Part shown: positions 1-6,097 of the stretch, in pieces
How the letters are laid out: each line of letters starts with the position of its first letter
Position numbering within the stretch: position 1 is the first letter of the stretch
Origin: Bacillota bacterium
GTDB taxonomy: Bacteria; Bacillota; Dethiobacteria; Dethiobacterales; Dethiobacteraceae
Assembly (NCBI GenBank): GCA_012800215.1
Contig: JAAZJT010000085.1
Coordinates: 1 to 6,237, forward strand
DNA length: 6,237 nt
Reading direction: 5' to 3'
The notes under the pieces: generated by a model
Seen by the model: the letters and a program-made list of their open reading frames with translations, nothing else
What the model was told of the DNA's origin: nothing
Databases searched by the model: none
Program-made: the position numbers and the translations under genes

Positions 1-867
1 CTGCACCAACTGATGCTTGATTATGAAAGCAAAAAATCCGGAAAACCGCAAGTGGAAATATTAGAGTTAATGCGCGCACACCTGCGGGTAATGTATAACA
101 GCGCTCAACAAGGGTTAGGTGAAGATTCGAGTCTTAAAGGACAGATTATCGGTGGGGAAGCTAAAAAATTAAAGCAGCGCAGCCAAAAAACTACTCCTGT
201 ATGCGGTCATACAATGGCTAGAGCCATTAGCTTTGCTTTAAGCGTAACTGAAGTTAATGCTTCAATGGGGCGCATTGTGGCTGCTCCTACTGCCGGCTCC
301 AGTGGTGTTTTGCCAGGAGTGTTATTTAGTCTAGCCGAAACATATCAACTTTCCGAGGAGCAATTAGTGGAGGGACTATTTACAGCAGGTGCTGTCGGTT
401 TAGTGATTGCAAAGAATGCTTTCCTTTCTGGTGCAGCAGGGGGGTGTCAGGCTGAAATAGGTTCGGCTTCAGCCATGGCGGCGGCTGCCGCGGTAGAACT
501 GGTAAAGGGTTCTCCGGAGCAGGCTCTGCATGCCGCAGCAATAGCTTTGAAAAATCTACTGGGACTTGTTTGTGACCCCGTTGCCGGTTTAGTAGAATCT
601 CCTTGTTCCAAAAGAAATGCTGTAGGTACGGCCAATGCTTTGCTTGCGGCTGAAATGGCTTTAGCTGGGATTGAAAGTGTGATTCCATTTGACGAAGTTG
701 TAGCGACGATGTATCAGGTAGGATGTGCTTTGCCTCATACTCTCAGGGAAACTGCAGAAGGGGGTTTAGCAATATCACCTACTGGCATAAGATTAAAAAA
801 TAAAATACTGGGAGAGACCGCCGAAAAGACAGCATGCTCGTCATGTGGAGGGTGTTACCAGCCGTAA
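1..867 (+). CDS. sdaAA: L-serine dehydratase, iron-sulfur-dependent, alpha subunit (5'-truncated by the window edge)
   Basis: Deaminates L-serine to pyruvate and ammonia in the cytoplasm, using a [4Fe-4S] cluster instead of PLP; in Firmicutes it pairs with a beta subunit, SdaAB, whose gene is not in this window. The frame is open to base 1, and from the family pattern about 20-25 N-terminal residues should lie upstream, so the Met at base 13 is probably internal. Numbered from that Met, typical SdaAA blocks are visible: NASMGRIVAAPTAGSSGVLPG, GAAGGCQAEIGSASAMAAAA, LVCDPVAGLVESPC and ALRET-like TLRETAEGGLA. Three cysteines, C145, C187 and C198, have the 42- and 11-residue spacing of the cluster ligands known from the Legionella enzyme. 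The C-terminus is unusual: CSSCGGC (C275, C278, C281) followed by YQP. No terminator is evident after the stop. The family assignment is secure. Confidence 0.96.
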   Translation: MHQLMLDYESKKSGKPQVEILELMRAHLRVMYNSAQQGLGEDSSLKGQIIGGEAKKLKQRSQKTTPVCGHTMARAISFALSVTEVNASMGRIVAAPTAGSSGVLPGVLFSLAETYQLSEEQLVEGLFTAGAVGLVIAKNAFLSGAAGGCQAEIGSASAMAAAAAVELVKGSPEQALHAAAIALKNLLGLVCDPVAGLVESPCSKRNAVGTANALLAAEMALAGIESVIPFDEVVATMYQVGCALPHTLRETAEGGLAISPTGIRLKNKILGETAEKTACSSCGGCYQP

Positions 868-935
868 CACGTGAGTTTAATATCTGTACGATCTGCCGTT
901 TTGAAAGACTACCTAAAATAAATAGCACTTTTTTA

Positions 936-964
936 TTAACACTTCGCAGAAATATTAATATTAT
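936..964 (+). promoter_or_regulatory. Predicted sigma-A-type promoter for the YmaF-like gene
   Basis: A TTAACA -35 box (936-941, one mismatch to TTGACA) and a TATTAT -10 box (959-964, one mismatch to TATAAT) are separated by exactly 17 bases in AT-rich DNA. Transcription would begin near 971, about 38 bases before the chosen start codon. Together with the following palindrome, this suggests that the downstream gene is transcribed apart from sdaAA. Prediction by eye only. Confidence 0.55.
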
Positions 965-975
965 ATAGCACAAAG

Positions 976-991
976 TATATCAATTGATATA
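976..991. repeat. Perfect 16-bp palindrome, possible operator
   Basis: TATATCAATTGATATA is identical to its own reverse complement across all 16 bases. It sits roughly +5 to +20 from the predicted transcription start and just before the ribosome binding site, a usual place for a dimeric repressor. No spacer is present for a hairpin loop, so protein binding is more plausible than an RNA structure. AT-rich sequence makes chance palindromes more likely, so the role is inferred. Confidence 0.4.
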
Positions 992-998
992 TAAAAAC

Positions 999-1005
999 GG
1001 AGGTG
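999..1005 (+). promoter_or_regulatory. Ribosome binding site that decides the start at 1009
   Basis: GGAGGTG lies at 999-1005. A GTG at 1003 is in frame but overlaps this Shine-Dalgarno sequence, so it cannot serve as the start. The ATG at 1009 is 5 bases after GGAGG and is preferred; the TTG at 1012, 8 bases after GGAGG, is a possible alternative. Confidence 0.75.
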
Positions 1006-1008
1006 TTA

Positions 1009-3162
1009 ATGTTGTCATCAGATAATCTTCTAATTAAAACAATAAAAGGCCATGTTCACCAGTTTTCAGCAGAAACAGATTCAGCAAAAATAGGCAATTC
1101 TCACCATGATCATTATTTATCTGGAGTAACGGGCAAGGCCATTATTATAGGTGATGGTAATCATATTCACCGGCTTACAACACAAACTGTATTGGGTGAT
1201 CATCAGCATGATATAGACCTTTATACCGGTCCAGCCATCCCGACCAAAGGCGGACGTCATGTGCACAAGGTGCTGGGTGAAAGTGAGACGAGCAGAAATC
1301 ATGCTCATAAGCTGAATTTTACTTTGCCTGATGAGGTGAAAAAAGAGTGTAAACCAAAGCCTCCCCATAAATGTCCTAAACTCCCACAGCCGACTTTACC
1401 AGAGCCAGACGATCGCTGCCCCTTTCCTACACCAAATTTAGATTGCCCAGGCTTTCCGCAGGCTGGTACCTGTGTGCCGGCAGCTGCAGGATTCAAAGCG
1501 AAACAAAACGTGCAGTCTAAAGTGGAGAGATTAGCAGAAAATATGGTTGCACCTAGTGTTTTGACTACCACCTTTTTTGAAATTGCCAGACGCTTTTTCG
1601 CTGGACAGGAACCAACTACTCCTGTAGAAGCTAGTATTTATAACGTTTTAAATGATATGTCACCGGATGTACGAGATATCTGCCGTTGCGCACTTAATAG
1701 TATTGCTGCCATTCCAACTGCGCAAAAAAATCGCCTATTTTCACCAGAGATTAATGCTAATACCGTCTTTTCTGTGGAAAATCTGGCGAATTTACTGGCG
1801 GAGGAAATTGTTCAAATAGCCGGACAAAATTTGATGAATGATCCCACTGCTTTAACAAATCCACGACCTGGCAGAATGAGACCAACCAGGGGCACGCCCG
1901 AATTCCCAGGTTCTATTGATCCCTTCATTTATTTTATCAACGGTATTCGTACTATTCAGGCAGTTCGCGCCGACCAACCTACTGCAGAAGAAACAGAAAG
2001 GGAATGTGTGATTAATCAGCAGAATCAGCAAGTTTGTACCGCCTTAACAGAAAATTGCCCAGGCAATTCAAACGTATTTACGAATCCTGATAATCCTGTT
2101 TGCTTCTTAGTACAACAAGTACTGCCGGGGGATTTGGTTGTCCTTCAGGGTGCCTACTACTTTACTACTGAAGCAAAAGTAATAATGACCAACAAGGATA
2201 ACCCTGGTATTACTCGCGAGCTGCCTACCATTGTCTTCGGCGATGTGGACACTCCTGTCTATGACGACCAAGGTAATCTGATTGATGATGAAAGGGTGCA
2301 GGATCGGCTGCTTTTTGCCATACCGGAAGATTTACCTGACGGTATTTATAGCATTGTGGTAGAAGTTGAAAACACTAATCAGCAGGCAGGACCGGTGGGA
2401 GTTTATACTTCCTTACCAGAATTTTTAAGAGTACTGCCGCCACCGAGCACAACCTATCAGATCCTGGCAGAGTCCCTAATTTGTGTGGAAAACACTTCAG
2501 GTCCCGGTTCAGACGAGGTTGCTTTGAATTTCTTTACTTCCCTGCTTGTACGCAACCCTGACACTGGAAACATTGATTTAACGCCATTGACGAGCCAGGA
2601 AATTCGCTTTGGTGGTTTAGATGCTGACGAATCAAGAGTAATGAATTACGCCCCCGTGCAGGCAGGTAATCTCTTTGGTGTTGTCATTTCCCTCCAAGGA
2701 TTTGAGGTTGATAATGAGGACTTGTATAAAGAAAGGGTCTCAGATTTCGAAGCAGCCTACAAGGCAGGGCTGGAAAGTGTCTGGGCCCAACTGGCATCAT
2801 CATTAACATCAGCTGTAGGTAGCGCAATCGCAGTGGCGATTGAAGCTGCTGCTGCCGCGGCGTCAGTAATTATTGCCGCTGCTGCTGCCGTCATTGTCGC
2901 AGCTGTAGCGCTTTTCTATGCCTTATGGGCACCGGCAGACCCCATTATTGAAGATAATATCGGGCTAACTTTAGTAGATCTGGCTACCTTAACAGATAAC
3001 TCTACCCCCATGCCGCCACAAGTGCAATATGTCACACCGCAGGAAATAAGAGTTGTGGTAGATTCTTTAAGTAAGAATATCGAATTCCGGCAGTTACGTG
3101 GTTTTATCAGTGAAGAAGAAGAAAGTTTATATCAAATAATCTTCCGCTATAGTCGCATTTAA
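1009..3162 (+). CDS. Large YmaF-like multidomain protein of unknown function (717 aa)
   Basis: I cannot assign a function. Residues 14-105 resemble the His-rich YmaF family: HxH motifs at 15-17, 33-35, 52-54, 65-67, 84-86 and 98-100, each in short strands, with the TGPAIP motif at 73-78. Metal binding is plausible but inferred. Residues 107-157 form a Pro-rich linker with five cysteines (114, 122, 137, 146, 155). About 160-360 is a mostly helical region of no recognised family. About 370-476 looks like an IPT/TIG-type beta domain (LPGDLVVLQGAYYF to LPDGIYSIVVEVEN). About 481 onward carries a beta motif with ICVENTSGPGSDEVAL. An Ala-rich hydrophobic stretch at 602-641 has no charge from 613 to 641, and is followed by ADPIIEDNIGLTLVDL. 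There is no N-terminal signal peptide. The gene is apparently monocistronic, with its own promoter before it and an inverted repeat after it. The reading frame is long and intact, so existence is near certain. Confidence 0.9.
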   Translation: MLSSDNLLIKTIKGHVHQFSAETDSAKIGNSHHDHYLSGVTGKAIIIGDGNHIHRLTTQTVLGDHQHDIDLYTGPAIPTKGGRHVHKVLGESETSRNHAHKLNFTLPDEVKKECKPKPPHKCPKLPQPTLPEPDDRCPFPTPNLDCPGFPQAGTCVPAAAGFKAKQNVQSKVERLAENMVAPSVLTTTFFEIARRFFAGQEPTTPVEASIYNVLNDMSPDVRDICRCALNSIAAIPTAQKNRLFSPEINANTVFSVENLANLLAEEIVQIAGQNLMNDPTALTNPRPGRMRPTRGTPEFPGSIDPFIYFINGIRTIQAVRADQPTAEETERECVINQQNQQVCTALTENCPGNSNVFTNPDNPVCFLVQQVLPGDLVVLQGAYYFTTEAKVIMTNKDNPGITRELPTIVFGDVDTPVYDDQGNLIDDERVQDRLLFAIPEDLPDGIYSIVVEVENTNQQAGPVGVYTSLPEFLRVLPPPSTTYQILAESLICVENTSGPGSDEVALNFFTSLLVRNPDTGNIDLTPLTSQEIRFGGLDADESRVMNYAPVQAGNLFGVVISLQGFEVDNEDLYKERVSDFEAAYKAGLESVWAQLASSLTSAVGSAIAVAIEAAAAAASVIIAAAAAVIVAAVALFYALWAPADPIIEDNIGLTLVDLATLTDNSTPMPPQVQYVTPQEIRVVVDSLSKNIEFRQLRGFISEEEESLYQIIFRYSRI

Positions 3163-3171
3163 AACATTTTC

Positions 3172-3211
3172 TTTTTAAGGCTTTCAGGCTTTTTCCTGAA
3201 AGCCTTAAAAA
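3172..3211. terminator. Perfect 17-bp inverted repeat after the YmaF-like gene, probable terminator
   Basis: The arms 3172-3188 and 3195-3211 are perfectly complementary with a 6-base loop (CTTTTT), beginning 9 bases after the stop codon. The core AAGGCTTTCAGG is flanked by T and A runs that extend the stem. The position fits a terminator, but neither strand has a clean T-run after the stem: the + strand continues ATTCTTAG. It could therefore act as a weak bidirectional terminator or as a 3'-end stabilising hairpin. Confidence 0.6.
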
Positions 3212-3387
3212 ATTCTTAGATATAATCTTTACTGAGTATTGGGTAACTGTGTATAAGTTAACAAAAGCAGGACATTGCATGTGCTTAAAGGATAGCTTTT
3301 TGAAAAACTTTTTGTGTTACAGAGCAAGTACCAAAGGCTTTTGCAAATCTTAATATAAGCTTAAAAATTTTAGTTTTACTGTAAAAA

Positions 3388-3411
3388 GGGAGAAAACTAT
3401 AGATTTCTCCC
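3388..3411 (+). promoter_or_regulatory. Small hairpin upstream of smsC
   Basis: GGGAGAAA (3388-3395) and TTTCTCCC (3404-3411) pair over 8 bp around an 8-base loop. No T-run follows, so it is not an ordinary terminator. It lies 75-98 bases before smsC and just upstream of the TATAAT box, so it could be a protein-binding dyad at the promoter or, if transcription starts further upstream, a leader structure. Confidence 0.3.
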
Positions 3412-3443
3412 GCCGGAAAGGTAGAAATTTGTTTTATTTGTTT

Positions 3444-3449
3444 TATAAT
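3444..3449 (+). promoter_or_regulatory. Candidate -10 box for the smsCB unit
   Basis: A perfect TATAAT is present 36 bases before the smsC start. The expected -35 region (around 3421-3426, GTAGAA) is poor, and there is no extended TG motif, so if this is the promoter it may depend on an activator or be weak. Transcription would begin near 3456. Confidence 0.4.
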
Positions 3450-3469
3450 AGAGAGGAGCATTAAAGTGC

Positions 3470-3477
3470 GGAGGTGA
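3470..3477 (+). promoter_or_regulatory. smsC ribosome binding site that decides the start at 3486
   Basis: GGAGGTGA is an 8-base match to the anti-Shine-Dalgarno sequence and ends 8 bases before ATG 3486. The in-frame GTG at 3474 overlaps the site itself and is excluded, giving the N-terminus MLELRDISVSV, as usual in SufC-like ATPases. Confidence 0.75.
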
Positions 3478-3485
3478 AGAAGTTT

Positions 3486-4235
3486 ATGCTGGAACTAAGA
3501 GATATTAGTGTTTCAGTTACTGAAGAAAAAGAAGTGCCAATTTTAAAAGATATTAATTTAGCGCTGGATAAAAACAAGATTTATGTAATGACCGGGCCCA
3601 ATGGCGGTGGGAAGTCTTCGATTGCCAAAACAATAATGGGAATCTATCAGCCTGTAAAAGGGAAAATACTTTTGGACGGGATAGATATTACTGAAAAAGG
3701 AATAACAGAACGTGCCCGTTTGGGTATAGGTTACGCTTTTCAACAACCGCCGCGCTTTAAAGGCTTAAAGGTAAGGGAATTACTAGCTTTAGCCGGCAAG
3801 GAAGACCTGGATGAACAGTGCGATTTACTTTTTGATGTGGGATTATGCGCACAAGATTATATTGACCGTGAAATAAATGCCAGTTTTTCAGGCGGCGAAT
3901 TGAAGCGTATTGAAATCGCTACACTCTTGGCGCGTAATTTAAACGTGGCAGTTTTTGATGAACCGGAGGCAGGCATAGATCTCTGGAGCTTTCAGAAGCT
4001 AACGGAAACATTCGAACATCTTCATGAAAAATATAATACTACACTGGTTATTATTTCACATCAGGAGCGGATTTTACGCCTGGCAGATGAGGTGATTCTG
4101 GTGAGCGAAGGCAGAATCAGTGAGATAACCAGTAGAGAGAACATTTTAGCAGAAATTGAGAAAATAGATTTCGACTGTCGCTGCCGCAAAGAGTGCATTA
4201 AAGGGGAGATAGCAAGTGCTGAATGCGATCGATAA
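3486..4235 (+). CDS. smsC: SufC-like ABC ATPase of a minimal SUF-like (SMS) Fe-S assembly system
   Basis: Cytoplasmic ATPase that drives conformational change in a SufB/SufD-type scaffold during iron-sulfur cluster assembly; it is not a transporter component, since no membrane partner is nearby. All ABC motifs are intact over 249 residues: Walker A GPNGGGKS (37-44), Q-loop YAFQQPP (83-89), signature FSGGELKR (134-141), Walker B ending VFDEPEAGID (156-165) and H-loop H192. FDEPEAGID, with Glu-Ala after the DEP, resembles the SufC type (SufC proteins have DE(P/T)DSGLD) more than importers. The C-terminal tail is cysteine-rich (C231, C233, C237, C247), which is not part of the ABC core. The stop overlaps the next gene by 20 bases, so translation is probably coupled. 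The symbol follows the published SMS nomenclature; ordinary pipelines may call it sufC or an ABC transporter ATP-binding protein. Confidence 0.88.
   Translation: MLELRDISVSVTEEKEVPILKDINLALDKNKIYVMTGPNGGGKSSIAKTIMGIYQPVKGKILLDGIDITEKGITERARLGIGYAFQQPPRFKGLKVRELLALAGKEDLDEQCDLLFDVGLCAQDYIDREINASFSGGELKRIEIATLLARNLNVAVFDEPEAGIDLWSFQKLTETFEHLHEKYNTTLVIISHQERILRLADEVILVSEGRISEITSRENILAEIEKIDFDCRCRKECIKGEIASAECDR
4201..4208 (+). promoter_or_regulatory. smsB ribosome binding site inside smsC
   Basis: AAGGGGAG lies 7 bases before the GTG at 4216, within the last codons of smsC. It supports a GTG start that overlaps smsC by 20 bases, and hence coupled translation of the two partners. Confidence 0.65.
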
Positions 4236-5133
4236 AAGATTACTACAGGAAGTGGCCGATTTACATACTATTCCACAGGGAGCTTATAATATCCGTAAAA
4301 ACGGACAAGCCGCCGGCAGACAGAGCACAGCCAATATAGATATTGTAACTAAAGCTGAAAAACCAGGGATTGATGTAATCATAAAACCTGGCACCAAAGG
4401 AGAAAGTGTTCATATTCCTGTTATTCTTTCTGAGAGCTTAGATGACCTGGTATATAATACTTTTGAAATAGGGGCAGGTAGTGATGTATTGATTGTTGCT
4501 GGCTGTGGTATTCATAATCCGGGCAGTAATAAATCACAGCATGATGGTGTACATGAGTTTTTTGTACGTAAAGGGGCCAAAATGAAATATGTTGAAAAAC
4601 ATTATGGTGAAGGCAGTGGTAGTGGACAAAGAATATTAAATCCTAAAACAATTATTGAAGTGGAAGAAGACGGCACTGTAGAATTAGAAATGATACAGAT
4701 TAAAGGTGTTGACCAAACAAAACGCGATACACAAATACGCCTGCATAAAAATGCCCGTCTAATTGTTTCAGAAAGACTACTTACTGACTTGGAACAAAAT
4801 GCAGAATCTAATATCACCGTGGAGCTTTTTGGTGAAGACGCCACAGCGCAGATAATCTCGCGCTCTGTGGCACAGGATAATTCCAGGCAAGTCTTTCATC
4901 TTAGCTTGCGTGGCTATGCTAAATGCCGCGGACATATCCAGTGTGATTCCATCATTATGCAAAATGCACAAGTTTCCTCCATCCCGGAAATCACAGCTTT
5001 TCATTCTGATGCTGAGTTAATTCATGAAGCTGCCATTGGTAAAATTGCTTCAGAGCAGCTCGTTAAGCTAATGACGCTTGGCCTGACAGAAGAAGAAGCT
5101 GAGACGACAATTTTACAAGGTTTTTTAAAATAA
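4216..5133 (+). CDS. smsB: Short SufB/SufD-like Fe-S scaffold protein (SmsB type)
   Basis: Partner of the SufC-like ATPase: in SUF systems the beta-helix SufB/SufD core holds the nascent Fe-S cluster, with SufC bound to its C-terminal helices. At 305 residues it is far shorter than SufB (about 490) or SufD (about 420), as in the minimal SMS system of anaerobic bacteria and archaea, where one SmsB would replace both. Visible family marks are the repetitive beta-helix body (about 50-255), the AFHSDAELIHEAAIGKIASE segment (H270, E271), equivalent to the SufB/D HEA(T/A)xGK block, and the C-terminal GLTEEEAETTILQGFL helix motif that contacts SufC. Possible cluster ligands include C97 (in AGCGIHN), C237 and C243, but I cannot say which are used. 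Start GTG is set by the upstream ribosome site. NCBI-style names would be SufB/SufD family protein. No cysteine desulfurase, SufU or second scaffold is in this window. Confidence 0.87.
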   Translation: MLNAIDKRLLQEVADLHTIPQGAYNIRKNGQAAGRQSTANIDIVTKAEKPGIDVIIKPGTKGESVHIPVILSESLDDLVYNTFEIGAGSDVLIVAGCGIHNPGSNKSQHDGVHEFFVRKGAKMKYVEKHYGEGSGSGQRILNPKTIIEVEEDGTVELEMIQIKGVDQTKRDTQIRLHKNARLIVSERLLTDLEQNAESNITVELFGEDATAQIISRSVAQDNSRQVFHLSLRGYAKCRGHIQCDSIIMQNAQVSSIPEITAFHSDAELIHEAAIGKIASEQLVKLMTLGLTEEEAETTILQGFLK

Positions 5134-5142
5134 TTTTGCTCC

Positions 5143-5173
5143 AAAAAACCACTTTTAGTTAAGTGGTTTTTTT
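5143..5173 (+). terminator. Rho-independent terminator after smsB
   Basis: AAAAAACCACTT (5143-5154) and AAGTGGTTTTTT (5161-5172) form a 12-bp stem with a 6-base loop and end in a run of seven T (5167-5173), ten bases after the smsB stop. This is a standard terminator and separates smsCB from the flavodoxin-ferredoxin gene. Confidence 0.88.
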
Positions 5174-5233
5174 GTGGAAAATAACAGGAAATTCAGAAGC
5201 AGTGTTTAATTTATCAAGAATTATCAAATTAGC

Positions 5234-5245
5234 TTTCATGTGAAA
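5234..5245. promoter_or_regulatory. Short dyad upstream of the flavodoxin-ferredoxin gene
   Basis: TTTCA-TG-TGAAA is an interrupted palindrome with 5-bp arms, ending 24 bases before the start codon. It could be an operator, but it is short and AT-rich. I found no convincing promoter boxes between the terminator and this gene. Confidence 0.2.
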
Positions 5246-5257
5246 ATCTGTATTGTG

Positions 5258-5262
5258 AGGAG
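5258..5262 (+). promoter_or_regulatory. Ribosome binding site that decides the start at 5270
   Basis: AGGAG lies 7 bases before ATG 5270. The in-frame GTG at 5240, which would add ten residues (MKICIVRSGK), has no ribosome site before it and is rejected. Confidence 0.75.
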
Positions 5263-5269
5263 CGGAAAA

Positions 5270-6052
5270 ATGAAAATATCGAGAATCAATCTATTGTATT
5301 TTAGTGCAACGGGGGTAACAAAAAAATGTGTACTAAAAATTGCTGAAGGCATAGGGATGGATGCTTATGATTATGATTTAACGCTTTATAAGGCACGAAA
5401 ACAAAAATATACTTTTAATAGTGATGATTTAGTGATAATTGGCATGCCTGTCTATCGTGGACGCATACCTTCAATCGCTGATGATTTTTTTGCGGCAGTT
5501 ACTGCGGAAAATGCCCCCGCAGTGTTTGTAGTGAGCTATGGCAATAGAGAATACGATAATGCCCTCCTGGAATTGAAAGACCGAAGTGAAGAAAAGGGGT
5601 TTGTTGGGATTGCTGCCGCTGCCTTCATTGGTGAGCACTCCTCATCTAACCTCATTGCTACTGGGCGTCCTGATGCAGAAGATCAAATTAAATTATTTGA
5701 TTTTGGCCGGCAGATCAAAGAAAAAGTTGCTATGTTGACCGACTTAGAGGAACTTACAGAACTAAAGGTTAAAGGAATGCGCCCTTATGGCCAGGATTTT
5801 GTAAACCGTGCAGCTCCTGCCACCAACGAAAATTGTGATGACTGTGGCATATGTATTCAAAATTGCCCCACATTAGCTATTAATCCTGAAAATGTCAGAG
5901 AGGTCAAGGTGGAAAAATGTATATCTTGCCGCCGCTGTATTCATCTTTGTCCCCAAGGGGCAAAATTTATAGCTGATAGTCATAGCATTAATTTTATTAC
6001 AGAGTTAGTTAAGAAAGCTTCTATGAGGAAGGAACCAGAAATATTTATTTAA
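5270..6052 (+). CDS. EFR1-type flavodoxin-ferredoxin fusion protein (260 aa)
   Basis: Cytoplasmic electron-transfer protein; the physiological donor and acceptor cannot be read from sequence. The N-terminal half (about 1-165) is a flavodoxin-like fold: after strand INLLYF comes the phosphate loop SATGVT (12-17, compare SGTGNT of flavodoxins), then MPVYRGRIP (59-67), and VSYGNREYDNAL (88-99), which usually contacts the FMN ring. The C-terminal part has two CX2CX2CX3CP motifs, C189/C192/C195/C199 and C217/C220/C223/C227, each typical of a [4Fe-4S] ferredoxin centre; all eight ligands are present. The combination is that of proteins annotated as EFR1 family ferrodoxin, common in anaerobic Clostridia. 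It follows smsCB on the same strand but after a terminator, so it is probably a separate unit. No clear terminator follows its stop. Confidence 0.9.
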   Translation: MKISRINLLYFSATGVTKKCVLKIAEGIGMDAYDYDLTLYKARKQKYTFNSDDLVIIGMPVYRGRIPSIADDFFAAVTAENAPAVFVVSYGNREYDNALLELKDRSEEKGFVGIAAAAFIGEHSSSNLIATGRPDAEDQIKLFDFGRQIKEKVAMLTDLEELTELKVKGMRPYGQDFVNRAAPATNENCDDCGICIQNCPTLAINPENVREVKVEKCISCRRCIHLCPQGAKFIADSHSINFITELVKKASMRKEPEIFI

Positions 6053-6068
6053 TATAATCAACATAATC

Positions 6069-6080
6069 AATTTGCAAATT
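6069..6080. repeat. Perfect 12-bp palindrome AATTTGCAAATT
   Basis: The 12 bases equal their own reverse complement. Just before it lies a short tandem ATAATCAA-C-ATAATCAA (6054-6070). Both are in AT-rich DNA after the ferredoxin gene; no function can be assigned. Confidence 0.3.
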
Positions 6081-6097
6081 TTCTATAAGCAAAAATG

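Larger units (their letters stand above)
3163..3485. other. 323-bp non-coding gap between the YmaF-like gene and smsC
   Basis: No convincing gene is present on either strand. The gap holds, in order, a 17-bp inverted repeat (3172-3211), an AT-rich stretch with nothing recognisable (about 3215-3370), an odd-centred dyad TTTTAC-T-GTAAAA (3374-3386), a hairpin with 8-bp arms (3388-3411), a TATAAT box (3444-3449) and the smsC ribosome site. A second, weaker promoter reading is TTTACT (3375-3380) with TATAGA (3398-3403) at 17-base spacing. I saw no known riboswitch or IscR-type site. Confidence 0.6.

Noticed and set aside
447..688. Minus-strand open frames inside sdaAA
   Set aside because: They lie opposite strongly conserved SdaAA sequence, have no ribosome sites of note, and their peptides are low in complexity where sdaAA is Ala-rich.
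868..930. Terminator for sdaAA
   Set aside because: No stem with a following T-run is found; the T-run at about 929-934 lacks a convincing hairpin before it.
1117..1571. Minus-strand open frames opposite the His array and Pro/Cys linker
   Set aside because: The plus-strand frame continues without break through a 717-residue protein with recognisable repeats, so these are antisense shadows.
2848..2905. Repeated GCT/GCC codons as a possible microsatellite
   Set aside because: The codons vary (GCT, GCC, GCG, GCA) and are interrupted by TCA GTA ATT ATT; this is an Ala-rich protein segment, not a clean DNA repeat.
3466..3477. Three-codon reading frame GTG-CGG-AGG-TGA preceded by AGGAG at 7 bases, overlapping the smsC ribosome site
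   Set aside because: It looks like a minimal upstream ORF, but the TATAAT box would start the transcript near 3456, inside its ribosome site. The GTG and TGA are explained by the smsC Shine-Dalgarno sequence.
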